This document shows positions 29,529 through 38,368 of a DNA stretch of 64,000 nucleotides, one piece after another. The position numbers were made by a program, and so were the translations under genes. Each line of letters begins with the position of its first letter. The first letter of the stretch is position 1. The DNA is taken from positions 1 through 64,000 of the forward strand of contig JAPKHK010000012.1 of NCBI GenBank assembly GCA_026646885.1, written 5' to 3'. Below the pieces are notes generated by a model. It worked only from the letters and a program-made list of their open reading frames with translations, was not told the origin of the DNA and did not search any database. Origin of the DNA: Casimicrobiaceae bacterium (GTDB lineage Bacteria > Pseudomonadota > Gammaproteobacteria > Burkholderiales > Casimicrobiaceae).

Positions 29529-29544
29529 TGGCATGGGCGTTGCG
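29529..29544 (+). promoter_or_regulatory. Sigma54 (-24/-12) promoter
   Basis: TGGCATG-GGCG-TTGCG matches the sigma54 consensus TGGCACG-N4-TTGCW, with GG at 29530-29531 and GC at 29542-29543 separated by exactly 10 bases. It faces the binding-protein gene and predicts a start near 29555. A weak IHF-like AATCAACTAACTG lies at 29510-29522, between the activator sites and the promoter. Confidence 0.85.
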
Positions 29545-29664
29545 TTGGACTGGTGCGTGATAGGGCAAGGTGCTCCATCCAAGCAAAGGAGTTAGGCGCC
29601 CATGCGGCGGGTTGCGAACACCGAGCGGCGCGGTGTAGTCGGTTCCACATTGGGGGACGTCATC

Positions 29665-30807
29665 ATGATCACAAAGTTTACCGGCCGTTTGGCCGCTTTG
29701 TCGGTTGGGGTTTTGCTGAGTTGGGCTTGCCTCGCCGCCGAACTGGTGGTGGGGCAGGTTGCGCCGCTTTCCGGTGTGTTGGCTGCCACTGGCGCGCAGA
29801 TGGTGCTGGGCGGCAAAATCTATTTCGATCACATCAATGCCCATGGTGGTGTGCATGGCGCGAAGATCAAGCACTTGATCCTGGATGACGGATACAAGAT
29901 CGACGAGACCATCCGTTTGACCCAGCAAGTCATCGAGAAGGACAAGGCGGTGGCGCTGTTTGGCTATGCGGGAACTTCCAATCTCACCGAGCTACTGAAG
30001 CGCAGCATCATGCAGGACGCCAAGATCGCTTTGGTCGGGCCCTACACCGGCGGCGAGCCCCTGCGCAATCCGTTCAATCCAAACATTTTTCACATTCGCG
30101 CCGGTTACATGGACGAAGCCGAGCACATGGTGCGCCACTTGGTGAGCCTCGGCATTACCAAAATTGGCGTGTATTACCAGAATGATGGTTTCGGCAAGTC
30201 CGGCTTGGCGGGGGTCGAAAAGGCCCTCGAGCAGCGCAACATCAAACTCACCGCCAACGCGCCCTACGAGCGTAACAAGCTCGACGATTCGGTCACTCAA
30301 GCGATCGCCAAATTCAAAGGTGCCAACGTCGATGCCATCATCATGATCTCCATCAACCCGACCACGGCGGCTTTCGCCAAGGCCTACCGGGAATCGGGCG
30401 GGCACGGACAGCTCTTCAACATTTCAGTGGTCGACCCCGCGGAATTGGTCAAGCTCGCGGGCACCAAAGCCTTGCACGGTTTGGGCATCGCGCAGGTGGT
30501 GCCCTTCCCCTATTCGCGCATCTTGCCGGTGATCCGCGAATACCAGGATCTGTTCGCCAAATACGCGCCCAAGGAGGCCAGCATCTCCTACACCAGCTTT
30601 GAGGAATTCATTGGTGCCAAGGTGCTGGTGGAAGGCCTGCGGCGCGCGGGGCCCAATCCAACGCGCGAGAAGGTACTCCGCGCGCTGGAGAATCTGGGCA
30701 CTTACGACGTCGGCGGATTCATCGTCAATTACACCCCGGAGAACCGCATTGGTTCTAAATACGTCGAGCTGACGGTGGTTGGGCGGGACGGGCGGCTCTT
30801 GCGTTGA
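29665..30807 (+). CDS. Leu/Ile/Val-type ABC solute-binding protein
   Basis: This 380-residue periplasmic binding protein has a signal peptide (MITKFTGRLAALSVGVLLSW, cleavage near CLAAEL) and the family features GQVAPLSGVLAATGAQMVLG, VIEKDKAVALFGYAGT and KIGVYYQNDGFGKSGLAGVEKAL. It falls in the Peripla_BP_6 group that binds branched amino acids, amides or aromatic acids. No permease or ATPase genes adjoin it, so it must use a transporter encoded elsewhere. An in-frame ATG at 29602 with AAAGGAG upstream is an alternative start that would add 21 residues. Expression is probably sigma54-dependent. Confidence 0.85.
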   Translation: MITKFTGRLAALSVGVLLSWACLAAELVVGQVAPLSGVLAATGAQMVLGGKIYFDHINAHGGVHGAKIKHLILDDGYKIDETIRLTQQVIEKDKAVALFGYAGTSNLTELLKRSIMQDAKIALVGPYTGGEPLRNPFNPNIFHIRAGYMDEAEHMVRHLVSLGITKIGVYYQNDGFGKSGLAGVEKALEQRNIKLTANAPYERNKLDDSVTQAIAKFKGANVDAIIMISINPTTAAFAKAYRESGGHGQLFNISVVDPAELVKLAGTKALHGLGIAQVVPFPYSRILPVIREYQDLFAKYAPKEASISYTSFEEFIGAKVLVEGLRRAGPNPTREKVLRALENLGTYDVGGFIVNYTPENRIGSKYVELTVVGRDGRLLR

Positions 30808-30866
30808 GCGCGGCGCAGCGGGTCCTTGGCATGCAGCGTGCGGAGGGTGCTACTGAGGCGCCGGCC

Positions 30867-31652
30867 ATGCGCGGTCGGGGCGCGAGGGGCGCGTTCGCTG
30901 AAGCGAGTGGTCAGCGTCTCTTGGGCAAGACGATACTCATTACTGGAGCGGCGCGCGGTATCGGCGAAGCGATCGCGGCCAAGTGTGCGCGCGAGGGTGC
31001 TCAGGTGGCCTTGTGCGACCTCGATCGGCGCCAAGTGCAGGAAGCGGCCGAAGCCCTACGCGAGCGTGGCGCCCGCGCCGAGGCCTTCGCTGCGGACGTG
31101 GCCGACGCTGACAGTGTGCTGGCGATGGTCGACGCGGTGCGCAAGCACTTCGAGCGCATCGACTGCTTGGTCAACAACGCTGGCATCGTCGAAGACGCGC
31201 AACTGAAGAACATGTGCGCTGACCAATGGGAGCGGGTGATCGCGGTGAACCTTTCCGGCGTCTACCACTGCACCCGCGCGGTGATCGACGCCATGTTGGC
31301 GCGGGGTGCCGGCTCGATCATCAACCTCTCGTCTGTAGTGGGCTTGTACGGCAACTTCGGCCAGAGCAATTATGCTGCCGCCAAGGCGGGGGTCATCGGG
31401 ATGACCAAGACCTGGGCCAAGGAACTGGGCCGCAAAGGTGTGCGCGCCAACGCCATCTGCCCAGGATTCATCCGCACGCCGATCCTGGCGGCCATGCCCG
31501 AACCGGTGTTGGCGGACATCGAGCGCCGGGTGCCGCTGGGACGCCTGGGGTGCCCGGGGGAGATAGCCGCCATGGCCGCATTTCTCGCCTCGGACGAAGC
31601 CAGTTACATCACTGGCGCGGTCATCGAAGTCGCCGGCGGTTTGACGCTTTAG
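30867..31652 (+). CDS. Short-chain dehydrogenase/reductase (FabG-like)
   Basis: The product carries the Rossmann motif TGAARGIGEAIA, the NNAG motif, catalytic Ser in IINLSSVVGLYG and the YxxxK pair in NYAAAKAG, ending with ASDEASYITGAVIEVAGG. It is a complete classical SDR, probably NAD(P)-dependent, acting on a 3-hydroxy- or 3-oxoacyl compound or an alcohol. ATG 30867 (GAGG eight bases upstream, 261 residues) is my choice. ATG 30831 and a TTG at 30804 overlapping the binding-protein stop are alternatives. It is the second gene of the sigma54-linked operon. Confidence 0.85.
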   Translation: MRGRGARGAFAEASGQRLLGKTILITGAARGIGEAIAAKCAREGAQVALCDLDRRQVQEAAEALRERGARAEAFAADVADADSVLAMVDAVRKHFERIDCLVNNAGIVEDAQLKNMCADQWERVIAVNLSGVYHCTRAVIDAMLARGAGSIINLSSVVGLYGNFGQSNYAAAKAGVIGMTKTWAKELGRKGVRANAICPGFIRTPILAAMPEPVLADIERRVPLGRLGCPGEIAAMAAFLASDEASYITGAVIEVAGGLTL

Positions 31653-31658
31653 CCGCTT

Positions 31659-33446
31659 ATGGCTCATTCGGCCTTCGTCACTCACTGGGGATCCTTCGCC
31701 GAGGTGCTCGGTTGCCAGGGCACGGCGCTCGGACGCGAACTGCACCGGCGCGGCGCTCGCCGCGGAAAGGCCGCCCCCGACCACGAAGTGCGTGTGCTGA
31801 GCGAAGGCTTGCCCGCGCCCTTGGCCTATCTCGACACGGCGGAGCGCTTCGTTTTCGTCAATCGTGCCTACGCCGAGTGGCTCGGGCAAAGCGCCGACCA
31901 ACTCACCGGGCGATGGCTCGGCGAGGTACTCCCGGAATCGGACTACGCCCTGATTCAGCCCTTCGTTCGGCGCGCGCTGCGCGGCGAACCAGTGGGCTAT
32001 GAGCGCGTCATCAGCTATCGGAGTGGCGAAAGCCGCTGGATGGATGTGCGCTACATCGCCAAGTATGACGACAGGGGCGGTGTCGCCGGGGTTTACGCCT
32101 TTTTTATAGACATTCAGAGACAAAAGGAAGCCGAAGGCTCCTTGTCCTATCTGGAAACCCACGATCCCGTGACCCAGTTGCTCAATCGGCGCGGGCTCAT
32201 CGAACGCCTGCCGGAGTTGCTGGCCCATGCCGCGCAATGCGAAGAAAAGGCTGCGGTTTTGTGCCTAGACCTGGACCGCTTCGGTATCGTCAACGACAGT
32301 CTCGGCCACCGGGCCGGAGATGCCTTGCTCACAGTCATTGCTGAGCGCCTGCGCGCGGCGCTGCCCCCGAGCGGTCTTCTGGCGCGGGTTGCCGGCGACG
32401 AGTTCGTGGCCGTCCTGAGCGGTCTGACGCAGGCGACGGAAGCCGAGCGCAGGGCAGGCGAGATGTTGGCGATCCTCGGCCAATCGGTGATCGTTGCGGG
32501 ACAGGAGGTCTTTCCGTCGGCCGGCGTTGGTATCAGTGTATTTCCCGATCAGGGTGAGGATGCCGAAAGCTTGCTGCGCAATGCCTCCAGTGCGATGCTC
32601 TGCGCCAAGCGCGAGGGGCGGGGTGGCGTGGCGCGATTCGCGGCGACCAGCAACGTGATACCGGCTGGGCGCCTGGCGCTCGAGTCGGCCTTGCACCGCG
32701 CCCTGCGCGAAAATGAATTCGAGCTCTACTACCAGCCTAAGCGAGCGCTGAGCGACGGCCGAGTCACTGGCCTTGAGGCGCTGTTGCGCTGGCGTTGCCC
32801 AGGGCGGGGCATCGTGGCGCCCGAGGTTTTTCTCGACGTGGCCGAGGAGATGGACCTCATGCGACCCATTGGGGTCTGGGTGATCCATACCGCAGTGCGA
32901 CAAGCGCGAGCCTGGCGCGACCAGGGCTGGCCGCGGCTGCCCATTGCCGTGAACTTGTCGGCGCGGCAATTCACGCAGGGTGATCTGGCCGAGCGCGTCG
33001 GCCAAACGATCGAGTCGTTTGGCCTCGACGCAACGGATCTTGAATTCGAGATCACCGAGACGGCGCTCTTTGCCGGTGGTGGGGCGAGCGCGTCCGCATT
33101 TCGTGCCTTGAAGGCATTGGAAACACGCATCGCCATCGACGATTTCGGCACCGGTTACTCCAATCTCAATCGCTTGAAGCTCTTGGCTGCCGATACCCTC
33201 AAGATCGACAAGTCCTTCGTTCAGCAGATCGGCCAGGACGACGACTACGCCGCCATCGTCGTAGCCATCATCGCCTTGGCCAAGAGCTTGAAGCTCAAGG
33301 TCGTCGCTGAAGGTGTCGAGACCGCGGCACAGTTGCTGTTTCTCGAGCAGCACGGCTGCGACGAATACCAAGGCCATCTTTTCTGTCCCGCGCTGCCCGC
33401 GAGAGCCTTGCAGGGGCGCTTGGGAGTTGTCACAAGAATGTCATAA
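31659..33446 (+). CDS. PAS-GGDEF-EAL cyclic-di-GMP signalling protein
   Basis: The 595-residue cytoplasmic protein has a PAS domain (about 45-160, FVFVNRAYAEWLGQSADQL), a GGDEF domain whose active-site loop reads AGDEF (RVAGDEFVAVL), and an EAL domain with EALLRW, NLSARQF, ETALFAG, DFGTGYSNL, KIDKSFV and EGVET all present. The EAL half therefore looks able to hydrolyse cyclic-di-GMP; the AGDEF loop may be an active cyclase or a GTP sensor. It starts six bases after the SDR stop and is probably co-transcribed with it. Confidence 0.9.
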   Translation: MAHSAFVTHWGSFAEVLGCQGTALGRELHRRGARRGKAAPDHEVRVLSEGLPAPLAYLDTAERFVFVNRAYAEWLGQSADQLTGRWLGEVLPESDYALIQPFVRRALRGEPVGYERVISYRSGESRWMDVRYIAKYDDRGGVAGVYAFFIDIQRQKEAEGSLSYLETHDPVTQLLNRRGLIERLPELLAHAAQCEEKAAVLCLDLDRFGIVNDSLGHRAGDALLTVIAERLRAALPPSGLLARVAGDEFVAVLSGLTQATEAERRAGEMLAILGQSVIVAGQEVFPSAGVGISVFPDQGEDAESLLRNASSAMLCAKREGRGGVARFAATSNVIPAGRLALESALHRALRENEFELYYQPKRALSDGRVTGLEALLRWRCPGRGIVAPEVFLDVAEEMDLMRPIGVWVIHTAVRQARAWRDQGWPRLPIAVNLSARQFTQGDLAERVGQTIESFGLDATDLEFEITETALFAGGGASASAFRALKALETRIAIDDFGTGYSNLNRLKLLAADTLKIDKSFVQQIGQDDDYAAIVVAIIALAKSLKLKVVAEGVETAAQLLFLEQHGCDEYQGHLFCPALPARALQGRLGVVTRMS

Positions 33447-33530
33447 AGCGAGGCGGCATCTACCTCGGCGCTGCATTGGCATGGATTGGGCCTATACTTG
33501 CGGTGGGGGCTGTTCCTTTCTTCTGCCAGC

Positions 33531-35048
33531 ATGACCGAAGCCGAACTGAAACTACTCATCGATCCTTCGGATGCCGAAAAACTTGCGCGGCATCCCTTGC
33601 TCGTGCAATGGGCGAGCAAAAGGCCCTACACGCGTGTCCTCGAGAACCGTTATCTCGACACCCCCGATTTTCAGCTCGCGAACCAAGGCGTGGCCCTGCG
33701 CTTGCGGCGCATCGGCGCCCATTGGCGCCAGACCCTGAAGACGGGAAACCTCAGTCTTGCGGGTCTGCATAGCCGCAGCGAATGGGAAATGCCCGTCGCC
33801 GGGCCGCGTCTGGAATGGGCTCGTCTGGCCGCCGTGCTACCCCCTGAACTGCCCTTAGTCGCCGAACTGGCGCGTGCCGACCTGCGGCGACGATTGGCAC
33901 CGCGGGTGCTTACGCGCTTCAAGCGTCGGATCTGGCATTTGCTGACCCCGGCCGGCGACACCCTCGAATTGGCCGTCGATCTGGGCGAAATCTCCGCGGG
34001 CGGCAAAGCGCTGCCGATTGCCGAAATCGAACTCGAACTCAAAGCTGGTGACGTCGCGGCGCTCTATGAAGTGGCTCTAGCGCTCGCCATCGACTTGCCG
34101 CTTGGCTTGGGCAGCCAAGGCAAGGCCGAGCGCGGCTACGCCCTGCTGTCGCCCCGGGCATTTGCTGCGGTGGGCGCCCAGCGGATCGAACTCGATGCGG
34201 CTGGCGGCGTGGGCCAAGCGCTCGCGGCTATCGTCGCCGGCTGCCTGGCGCAGGTCGAAGGCAACGAAGCCGGCTTGCGCGAGGCCAATGATCCGGAATG
34301 TTTGCATCAGACGCGCGTGGGTCTGCGTCGATTGCGCGCGGCCTTGAAGCTGTTTGCTCCTTTTGCGGCGCTGCCCGAAGCTTGGCAAAGTGACGTGCGC
34401 TGGGCGGCGACCGCGCTCGGACCGGCGCGCGACTGGCATGTTTTCGCCGAAGGCAGCCTGGCGCGCCTGCCGGGCACTGGACCAGGCGGTGACCTCGAAG
34501 CCTTGCGGGAAGCGGCGCGCCTGCGTTCCGAGGCAAAGCAGCGCGATGCTCTGGCCAGCTACGATCCGGCGCGCCAGGCGCGCTGGCGCCTCGCCCTCAT
34601 GGCTTGGGCCTTGAAGCAGCGCCAGCGCGAAGGCGCCGAGACCCTGGTTGATTGGGCTCGCGGCGTGCTGCAGCGCCTCACCCGGCGCTTGAACAAGCGC
34701 GCTCGCGATCTGCGTAAAGCAAGCCCCGAGGCGCGGCATGCGGCGCGCATCACCGCCAAGCAGTTGCGTTATGCCCTGGAGTTTTTCGGCCCTATCCTCG
34801 ATGCCCCCGCCGCGACCGCGGCGGCCAAAGCCTTGGCGCGCTTGCAAGATGCTCTGGGTCTCATCAACGACGCGGCGGTGGCACAGGGTCTATTGCGTGA
34901 ATTGGCCACCGATCACCCCGAACTCGTGCCAGCGGCGGCCTGGGCACAAGGCTGGCTCGCGGCGGACAGCGAGCGTCAAGCGGATAAGCTGGCGAGTTTT
35001 TGGAAACCGGCCCGGAAAAGCTTGCGTAAGTTCCTGCGCTCGGATTAG
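33531..35048 (+). CDS. CYTH-CHAD domain protein (inorganic triphosphatase family)
   Basis: The 505-residue product joins an N-terminal CYTH domain with the diagnostic ExExK motif (EAELK, residues 3-7), RYLDTPDFQLANQGVALRLRR and EIELELKAGD, to a C-terminal CHAD helical domain with HQTRVGLRRLRAALK and HAARITAKQLRYALEF. CYTH enzymes of this type hydrolyse tripolyphosphate, and CHAD domains bind polyphosphate. The PPK2 gene next door supports a polyphosphate role. The start at ATG 33531 places ExExK at the N terminus as in the family. A terminator follows. Confidence 0.9.
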   Translation: MTEAELKLLIDPSDAEKLARHPLLVQWASKRPYTRVLENRYLDTPDFQLANQGVALRLRRIGAHWRQTLKTGNLSLAGLHSRSEWEMPVAGPRLEWARLAAVLPPELPLVAELARADLRRRLAPRVLTRFKRRIWHLLTPAGDTLELAVDLGEISAGGKALPIAEIELELKAGDVAALYEVALALAIDLPLGLGSQGKAERGYALLSPRAFAAVGAQRIELDAAGGVGQALAAIVAGCLAQVEGNEAGLREANDPECLHQTRVGLRRLRAALKLFAPFAALPEAWQSDVRWAATALGPARDWHVFAEGSLARLPGTGPGGDLEALREAARLRSEAKQRDALASYDPARQARWRLALMAWALKQRQREGAETLVDWARGVLQRLTRRLNKRARDLRKASPEARHAARITAKQLRYALEFFGPILDAPAATAAAKALARLQDALGLINDAAVAQGLLRELATDHPELVPAAAWAQGWLAADSERQADKLASFWKPARKSLRKFLRSD

Positions 35049-35088
35049 ATTGGCGATAGGCGGCTTGTGCAATACTTGGTGCATTGCG

Positions 35089-35115
35089 CCCGCAGACTCT
35101 CCTGCTGGGTTTTTT
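35089..35115 (+). terminator. Rho-independent terminator after CYTH-CHAD
   Basis: CCC-GCAG (35089-35095) pairs with CTGC-T-GGG (35102-35109; one bulged T), loop ACTCTC, followed by six T residues. It separates CYTH-CHAD from ppk2. Confidence 0.75.
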
Positions 35116-35174
35116 GTACCAGGCTGGCGGCTGCCCGCTAACCGACTTGATTTCGCGCCTTTTCGCGCCGCGCC

Positions 35175-36062
35175 ATGGAAAAAATCCTCTTCGAACCCGT
35201 TCCCAGTCCGTTTCTCGTGCCCTTCGATGGTGGCTTCAAACTCGCCCGGGCACACACCGCACCGCCCAATGGCGCGCCGGCCAAAAAAGACAACGAAGCG
35301 GCTTTGGCTGGCGCCATCGAGGCTTTGCAAGATCTCCAACAGAAACTCTACGCCCATGACAAGTATGCCCTGCTGCTGATCTTCCAGGCGATGGACGCCG
35401 CCGGCAAAGATGGCACCATCAAAGCCGTGATGAGTGGAGTCAATCCGGCCGGTTGCCAGGTCTATTCCTACAAAGCGCCCACGCATGAGGAACTGGACCA
35501 CGATTTCTTGTGGCGCTGCTGGAAAAACTTGCCCGAGCGGGGCCGTATCGGCATCTTCAATCGCAGCCATTACGAAGAAGTGCTGGTGGTGAAAGTGAAT
35601 CCCGGTTTCTTGGCCGGACAGCGCCTGCCGCGCGCCCTGAAACCCGGCGCGGCGTTTTGGGAAGAGCGCTTTGAGTCGATCCGCGAAGCCGAGCGGCATT
35701 GGGCGCGCAATGGTTTGGTGGTGCTGAAGTTCTTCCTCAATGTCTCCAAGGACGAGCAGAAGAAGCGTTTTCTCGATCGCATCGACGACCCCAAAGGGCA
35801 TTGGAAGTTTTCCGCTGACGACATCAAAGTGCGCAAGGATTGGGACCGCTACATGTCGGCCTACGAAGAAGCGCTGCGCGAAACGTCCCGGCCGTGGGCG
35901 CCCTGGTACGCCATTCCCGCCGACAGCAAAAGTTTCATGCGCCGCAACGTGGCGGAAATCATCGTCGCCACCTTGCAGCGACTCGACATCAACTACCCGG
36001 TGGTGTCCGAAGCGGATCGCACGGCGATGCTCGTCATCCGCGAAGAGCTGGTGGCGGAGTAG
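35175..36062 (+). CDS. ppk2: Polyphosphate kinase 2 family enzyme
   Basis: PPK2 transfers phosphate between polyphosphate and nucleotides. The 295-residue single-domain protein has Walker A QAMDAAGKDGTI (71-82), the following MSGVNPAGCQVYSYKAPT, DHDFLWRCWKNLPERGRIGIF and the Walker B region FNRSHYEEVLVVKV, with a lid-like Arg/Lys region (KKRFLDRIDDPKGHWKFS). The pattern fits the class that uses polyphosphate to phosphorylate AMP and ADP, though class assignment by eye is tentative. It lies beside CYTH-CHAD. Confidence 0.92.
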   Translation: MEKILFEPVPSPFLVPFDGGFKLARAHTAPPNGAPAKKDNEAALAGAIEALQDLQQKLYAHDKYALLLIFQAMDAAGKDGTIKAVMSGVNPAGCQVYSYKAPTHEELDHDFLWRCWKNLPERGRIGIFNRSHYEEVLVVKVNPGFLAGQRLPRALKPGAAFWEERFESIREAERHWARNGLVVLKFFLNVSKDEQKKRFLDRIDDPKGHWKFSADDIKVRKDWDRYMSAYEEALRETSRPWAPWYAIPADSKSFMRRNVAEIIVATLQRLDINYPVVSEADRTAMLVIREELVAE

Positions 36063-36069
36063 GCAGCGC

Positions 36070-37317
36070 ATGGCAAGGGGCTTGCGGCAGGGGCGCCTGC
36101 TGCTGACCTGGGTTTGGCTTTTCTTTGCCTTGAGCCTCAACGCCTGGGGCGTGGAGCAGGGCGGACAAACGCGCGTCGTCGATGCAACGGCGGCCGCACC
36201 GCTGCGGATTCATTTTTTTTATACCGAGGGTTGCCCGCATTGCGCCGCCGCGGAAATCCACCTGCGGCGCTATCAGGGCGACGCGCGCATCGATATCCGC
36301 CGCTACGAAGTGAAATACGATCCGGCCGGGCGCGCAGCACTCGATAAGGTGGTTGCTGCCTTGGGGCTGGAGGATGTCGGCTTCCCCTATATCATCATCG
36401 GGCGCTGGTCGGCCATTGGCTACCAAAGCGACGAATGGACCGGCGCCATGATCGATAGGGAAGTCGCCAGCTGTCTCGCCCAGGGCTGTGCCGACCCGAT
36501 CAGCGCCATTCTGGCGGGCGAGGCACCCAGTGTCGCCACGGCCCGCGCCCAGGCGACACTGCCCGCCACGCTGCGGCTGCCGCTCTTAGGTGAAATCGAC
36601 ACCGGCAGCCTTTCCTTGCCCATGCTTACCGTGGCGCTGGCCGCGCTCGACGGCTTCAACCCTTGCGCGATGTGGGCGCTGGTGTTCCTGTTGGGACTGC
36701 TGATGGGGGTCGCCGATCGTCGGCGCATGTGGATTCTGGGCCTCACTTTCCTCCTGGGCTCGGGGCTGGTCTATTACCTCATCATGGCCGCTTGGCTCAA
36801 GGTGCTGCTCACCATCGGCCTCATCATTTGGGTGCGGATCGCGGTGGGTCTGGTGGCGCTGGGTGCGGCGGGCTTTTATTTGCACGATTTCATTACCAAC
36901 CCGGAAGCCGCTTGCGAAGTTTCGCACACGACGGGGCGCCAGGCCCTGCTAGCCCGGCTCAGACGCTTCGCTCTGGAAGAGCGGCTTTGGCCGGCGATGC
37001 TGGGCGTGCTGGCTTTGGCTCTGGCGGTCAACCTCATCGAATTCGTCTGCTCCGCCGGCATCCCCGCGGTTTATACCCAAGTACTCGCCCTCACCCCCAT
37101 GCCCACTTGGCAGTATCACGCCTACTTGCTGCTCTACCTGCTGGTCTTCCTGATCGACGATCTGGCGCTTTTTGCCGTGGCCGCGACGACGCTGCATTTT
37201 GCCGCCATCGGCACGCGTTATGCGCGCGCCTCGCGGCTGATCGGCGCGGTGGTGATGGCGGTGATCGGCCTGCTGCTGCTTTTCAAGCCCGAGTGGCTCC
37301 AGTTCGGAACCCTGTAA
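36070..37317 (+). CDS. Thioredoxin-like/DsbD-type membrane redox protein
   Basis: The 415-residue protein starts with a signal or anchor, then a thioredoxin-fold domain (about 45-150) with the redox pair in GCPHCAAAE (Cys55, Cys58), then a polytopic domain (about 180-410) similar to the DsbD/CcdA core. Membrane cysteines occur in GFNPCAMWALVFLLG and IEFVCSAGIPAVYTQ, the two positions that form the electron-carrying pair in DsbD. The thioredoxin part sits in front instead of at the C terminus. It starts seven bases after ppk2 and precedes the arsenic genes. Substrate unknown. Confidence 0.8.
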   Translation: MARGLRQGRLLLTWVWLFFALSLNAWGVEQGGQTRVVDATAAAPLRIHFFYTEGCPHCAAAEIHLRRYQGDARIDIRRYEVKYDPAGRAALDKVVAALGLEDVGFPYIIIGRWSAIGYQSDEWTGAMIDREVASCLAQGCADPISAILAGEAPSVATARAQATLPATLRLPLLGEIDTGSLSLPMLTVALAALDGFNPCAMWALVFLLGLLMGVADRRRMWILGLTFLLGSGLVYYLIMAAWLKVLLTIGLIIWVRIAVGLVALGAAGFYLHDFITNPEAACEVSHTTGRQALLARLRRFALEERLWPAMLGVLALALAVNLIEFVCSAGIPAVYTQVLALTPMPTWQYHAYLLLYLLVFLIDDLALFAVAATTLHFAAIGTRYARASRLIGAVVMAVIGLLLLFKPEWLQFGTL

Positions 37318-37371
37318 GATAAGGCGGTCTCGGTCGACCAATCCACTTAGCCAACCAGAACGACGACTCCC

Positions 37372-38343
37372 ATGCGCGCCACATTGCCCCATCTGCTCGA
37401 CAGTTCGTTTCCCGACATCGACCGGCGGGCGCTTGCGACGCTGCAAGTGAACTTGGGTTATCGCTGCAACCAGAGCTGTTTGCATTGCCACGTCAATGCC
37501 GGGCCGACGCGGAAGGAACAGATGGATGAAGCGAATCTGGCGCTGGTTGTGGCGGTGCTTGACGCGCGGCGGGTGGGTAGCTTGGATCTCACCGGCGGCG
37601 CTCCAGAACTGCATCCCGGTTTTCGCGAGCTCGTCATCGCCGCGCGGAAACGGGGTGTTCGGGTGATCGACCGCTGCAATCTCACCGTGCTCTTCGAGAC
37701 CGGGCAAGAGGACACCGCCGCGTTTTTGGCGGCGCAAGGCGTGGAGATCGTCGCCTCGCTGCCCTGTTATACCGCGGAAAATGTCGATCGACAGCGCGGC
37801 GATGGCGCGTTCGAAAAAAGTATCGCCGCATTGCGCTGCCTCAATGCCCTGGGTTATGGGCGGGAGGGCAGCGGCCTCGCGCTCAATCTCGTTTACAACC
37901 CGCAAGGGCCGAAGCTGCCTGGGCCGCAAGCGGTGCTGGAAACCGATTACCGGCGCGAGCTGCGGGCGCATTTCGGCATCGAGTTCAATACTTTGTTCAC
38001 CTTGACCAACATGCCCATTCAACGCTTTGGCTCGATGTTGCTGTCGCGCGGCGAATTCAATCGCTATCTCGAATTGTTGCGCGCCAGTTTCGTCCCCGAA
38101 AATCTCGAAAACGTGATGTGCCGCGAGTTGATCAGCGTCGATTGGCAGGGGCGGCTCTACGATTGCGATTTCAATCAGCAGCTCGATCTTCCCCTCGGTG
38201 CTGAAAATGCGCCGCAGGCCCATTTGCGCGATCTCTTGCGCACCGATTTTGCCGGCCAGGCGATCCGTGTCGCCGACCACTGTTTTGGCTGTACCGCAGG
38301 GCAGGGCAGCAGTTGCGGCGGGGCGCTGGCCGCGAGGACGTAA
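37372..38343 (+). CDS. arsS: Radical SAM protein of the ArsS (arsenosugar) family
   Basis: The 323-residue product has the radical SAM cluster motif CNQSCLHC (Cys32, 36, 39), LTGGAPELHPGFRELV, the NLVYNPQGPKLPG block, and C-terminal cysteines CDFNQQ and CFGCTAGQGSSCGG, the arrangement of the ArsS/DUF3641 group. ArsS is proposed to join the deoxyadenosyl group to dimethylated arsenic on the way to arsenosugars. Some homologues are selenoproteins; this one has only cysteines. Two glycosyltransferases often found with ArsS follow immediately. Confidence 0.88.
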   Translation: MRATLPHLLDSSFPDIDRRALATLQVNLGYRCNQSCLHCHVNAGPTRKEQMDEANLALVVAVLDARRVGSLDLTGGAPELHPGFRELVIAARKRGVRVIDRCNLTVLFETGQEDTAAFLAAQGVEIVASLPCYTAENVDRQRGDGAFEKSIAALRCLNALGYGREGSGLALNLVYNPQGPKLPGPQAVLETDYRRELRAHFGIEFNTLFTLTNMPIQRFGSMLLSRGEFNRYLELLRASFVPENLENVMCRELISVDWQGRLYDCDFNQQLDLPLGAENAPQAHLRDLLRTDFAGQAIRVADHCFGCTAGQGSSCGGALAART

Positions 38344-38368
38344 TGAATCTTTGCGGCATGGGGGGGCG

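Noticed and set aside
37372-38343. Possible selenocysteine in ArsS
   Set aside because: Some ArsS homologues are selenoproteins, but here the C-terminal motif is encoded with ordinary cysteine codons and there is no in-frame TGA before the TAA stop.
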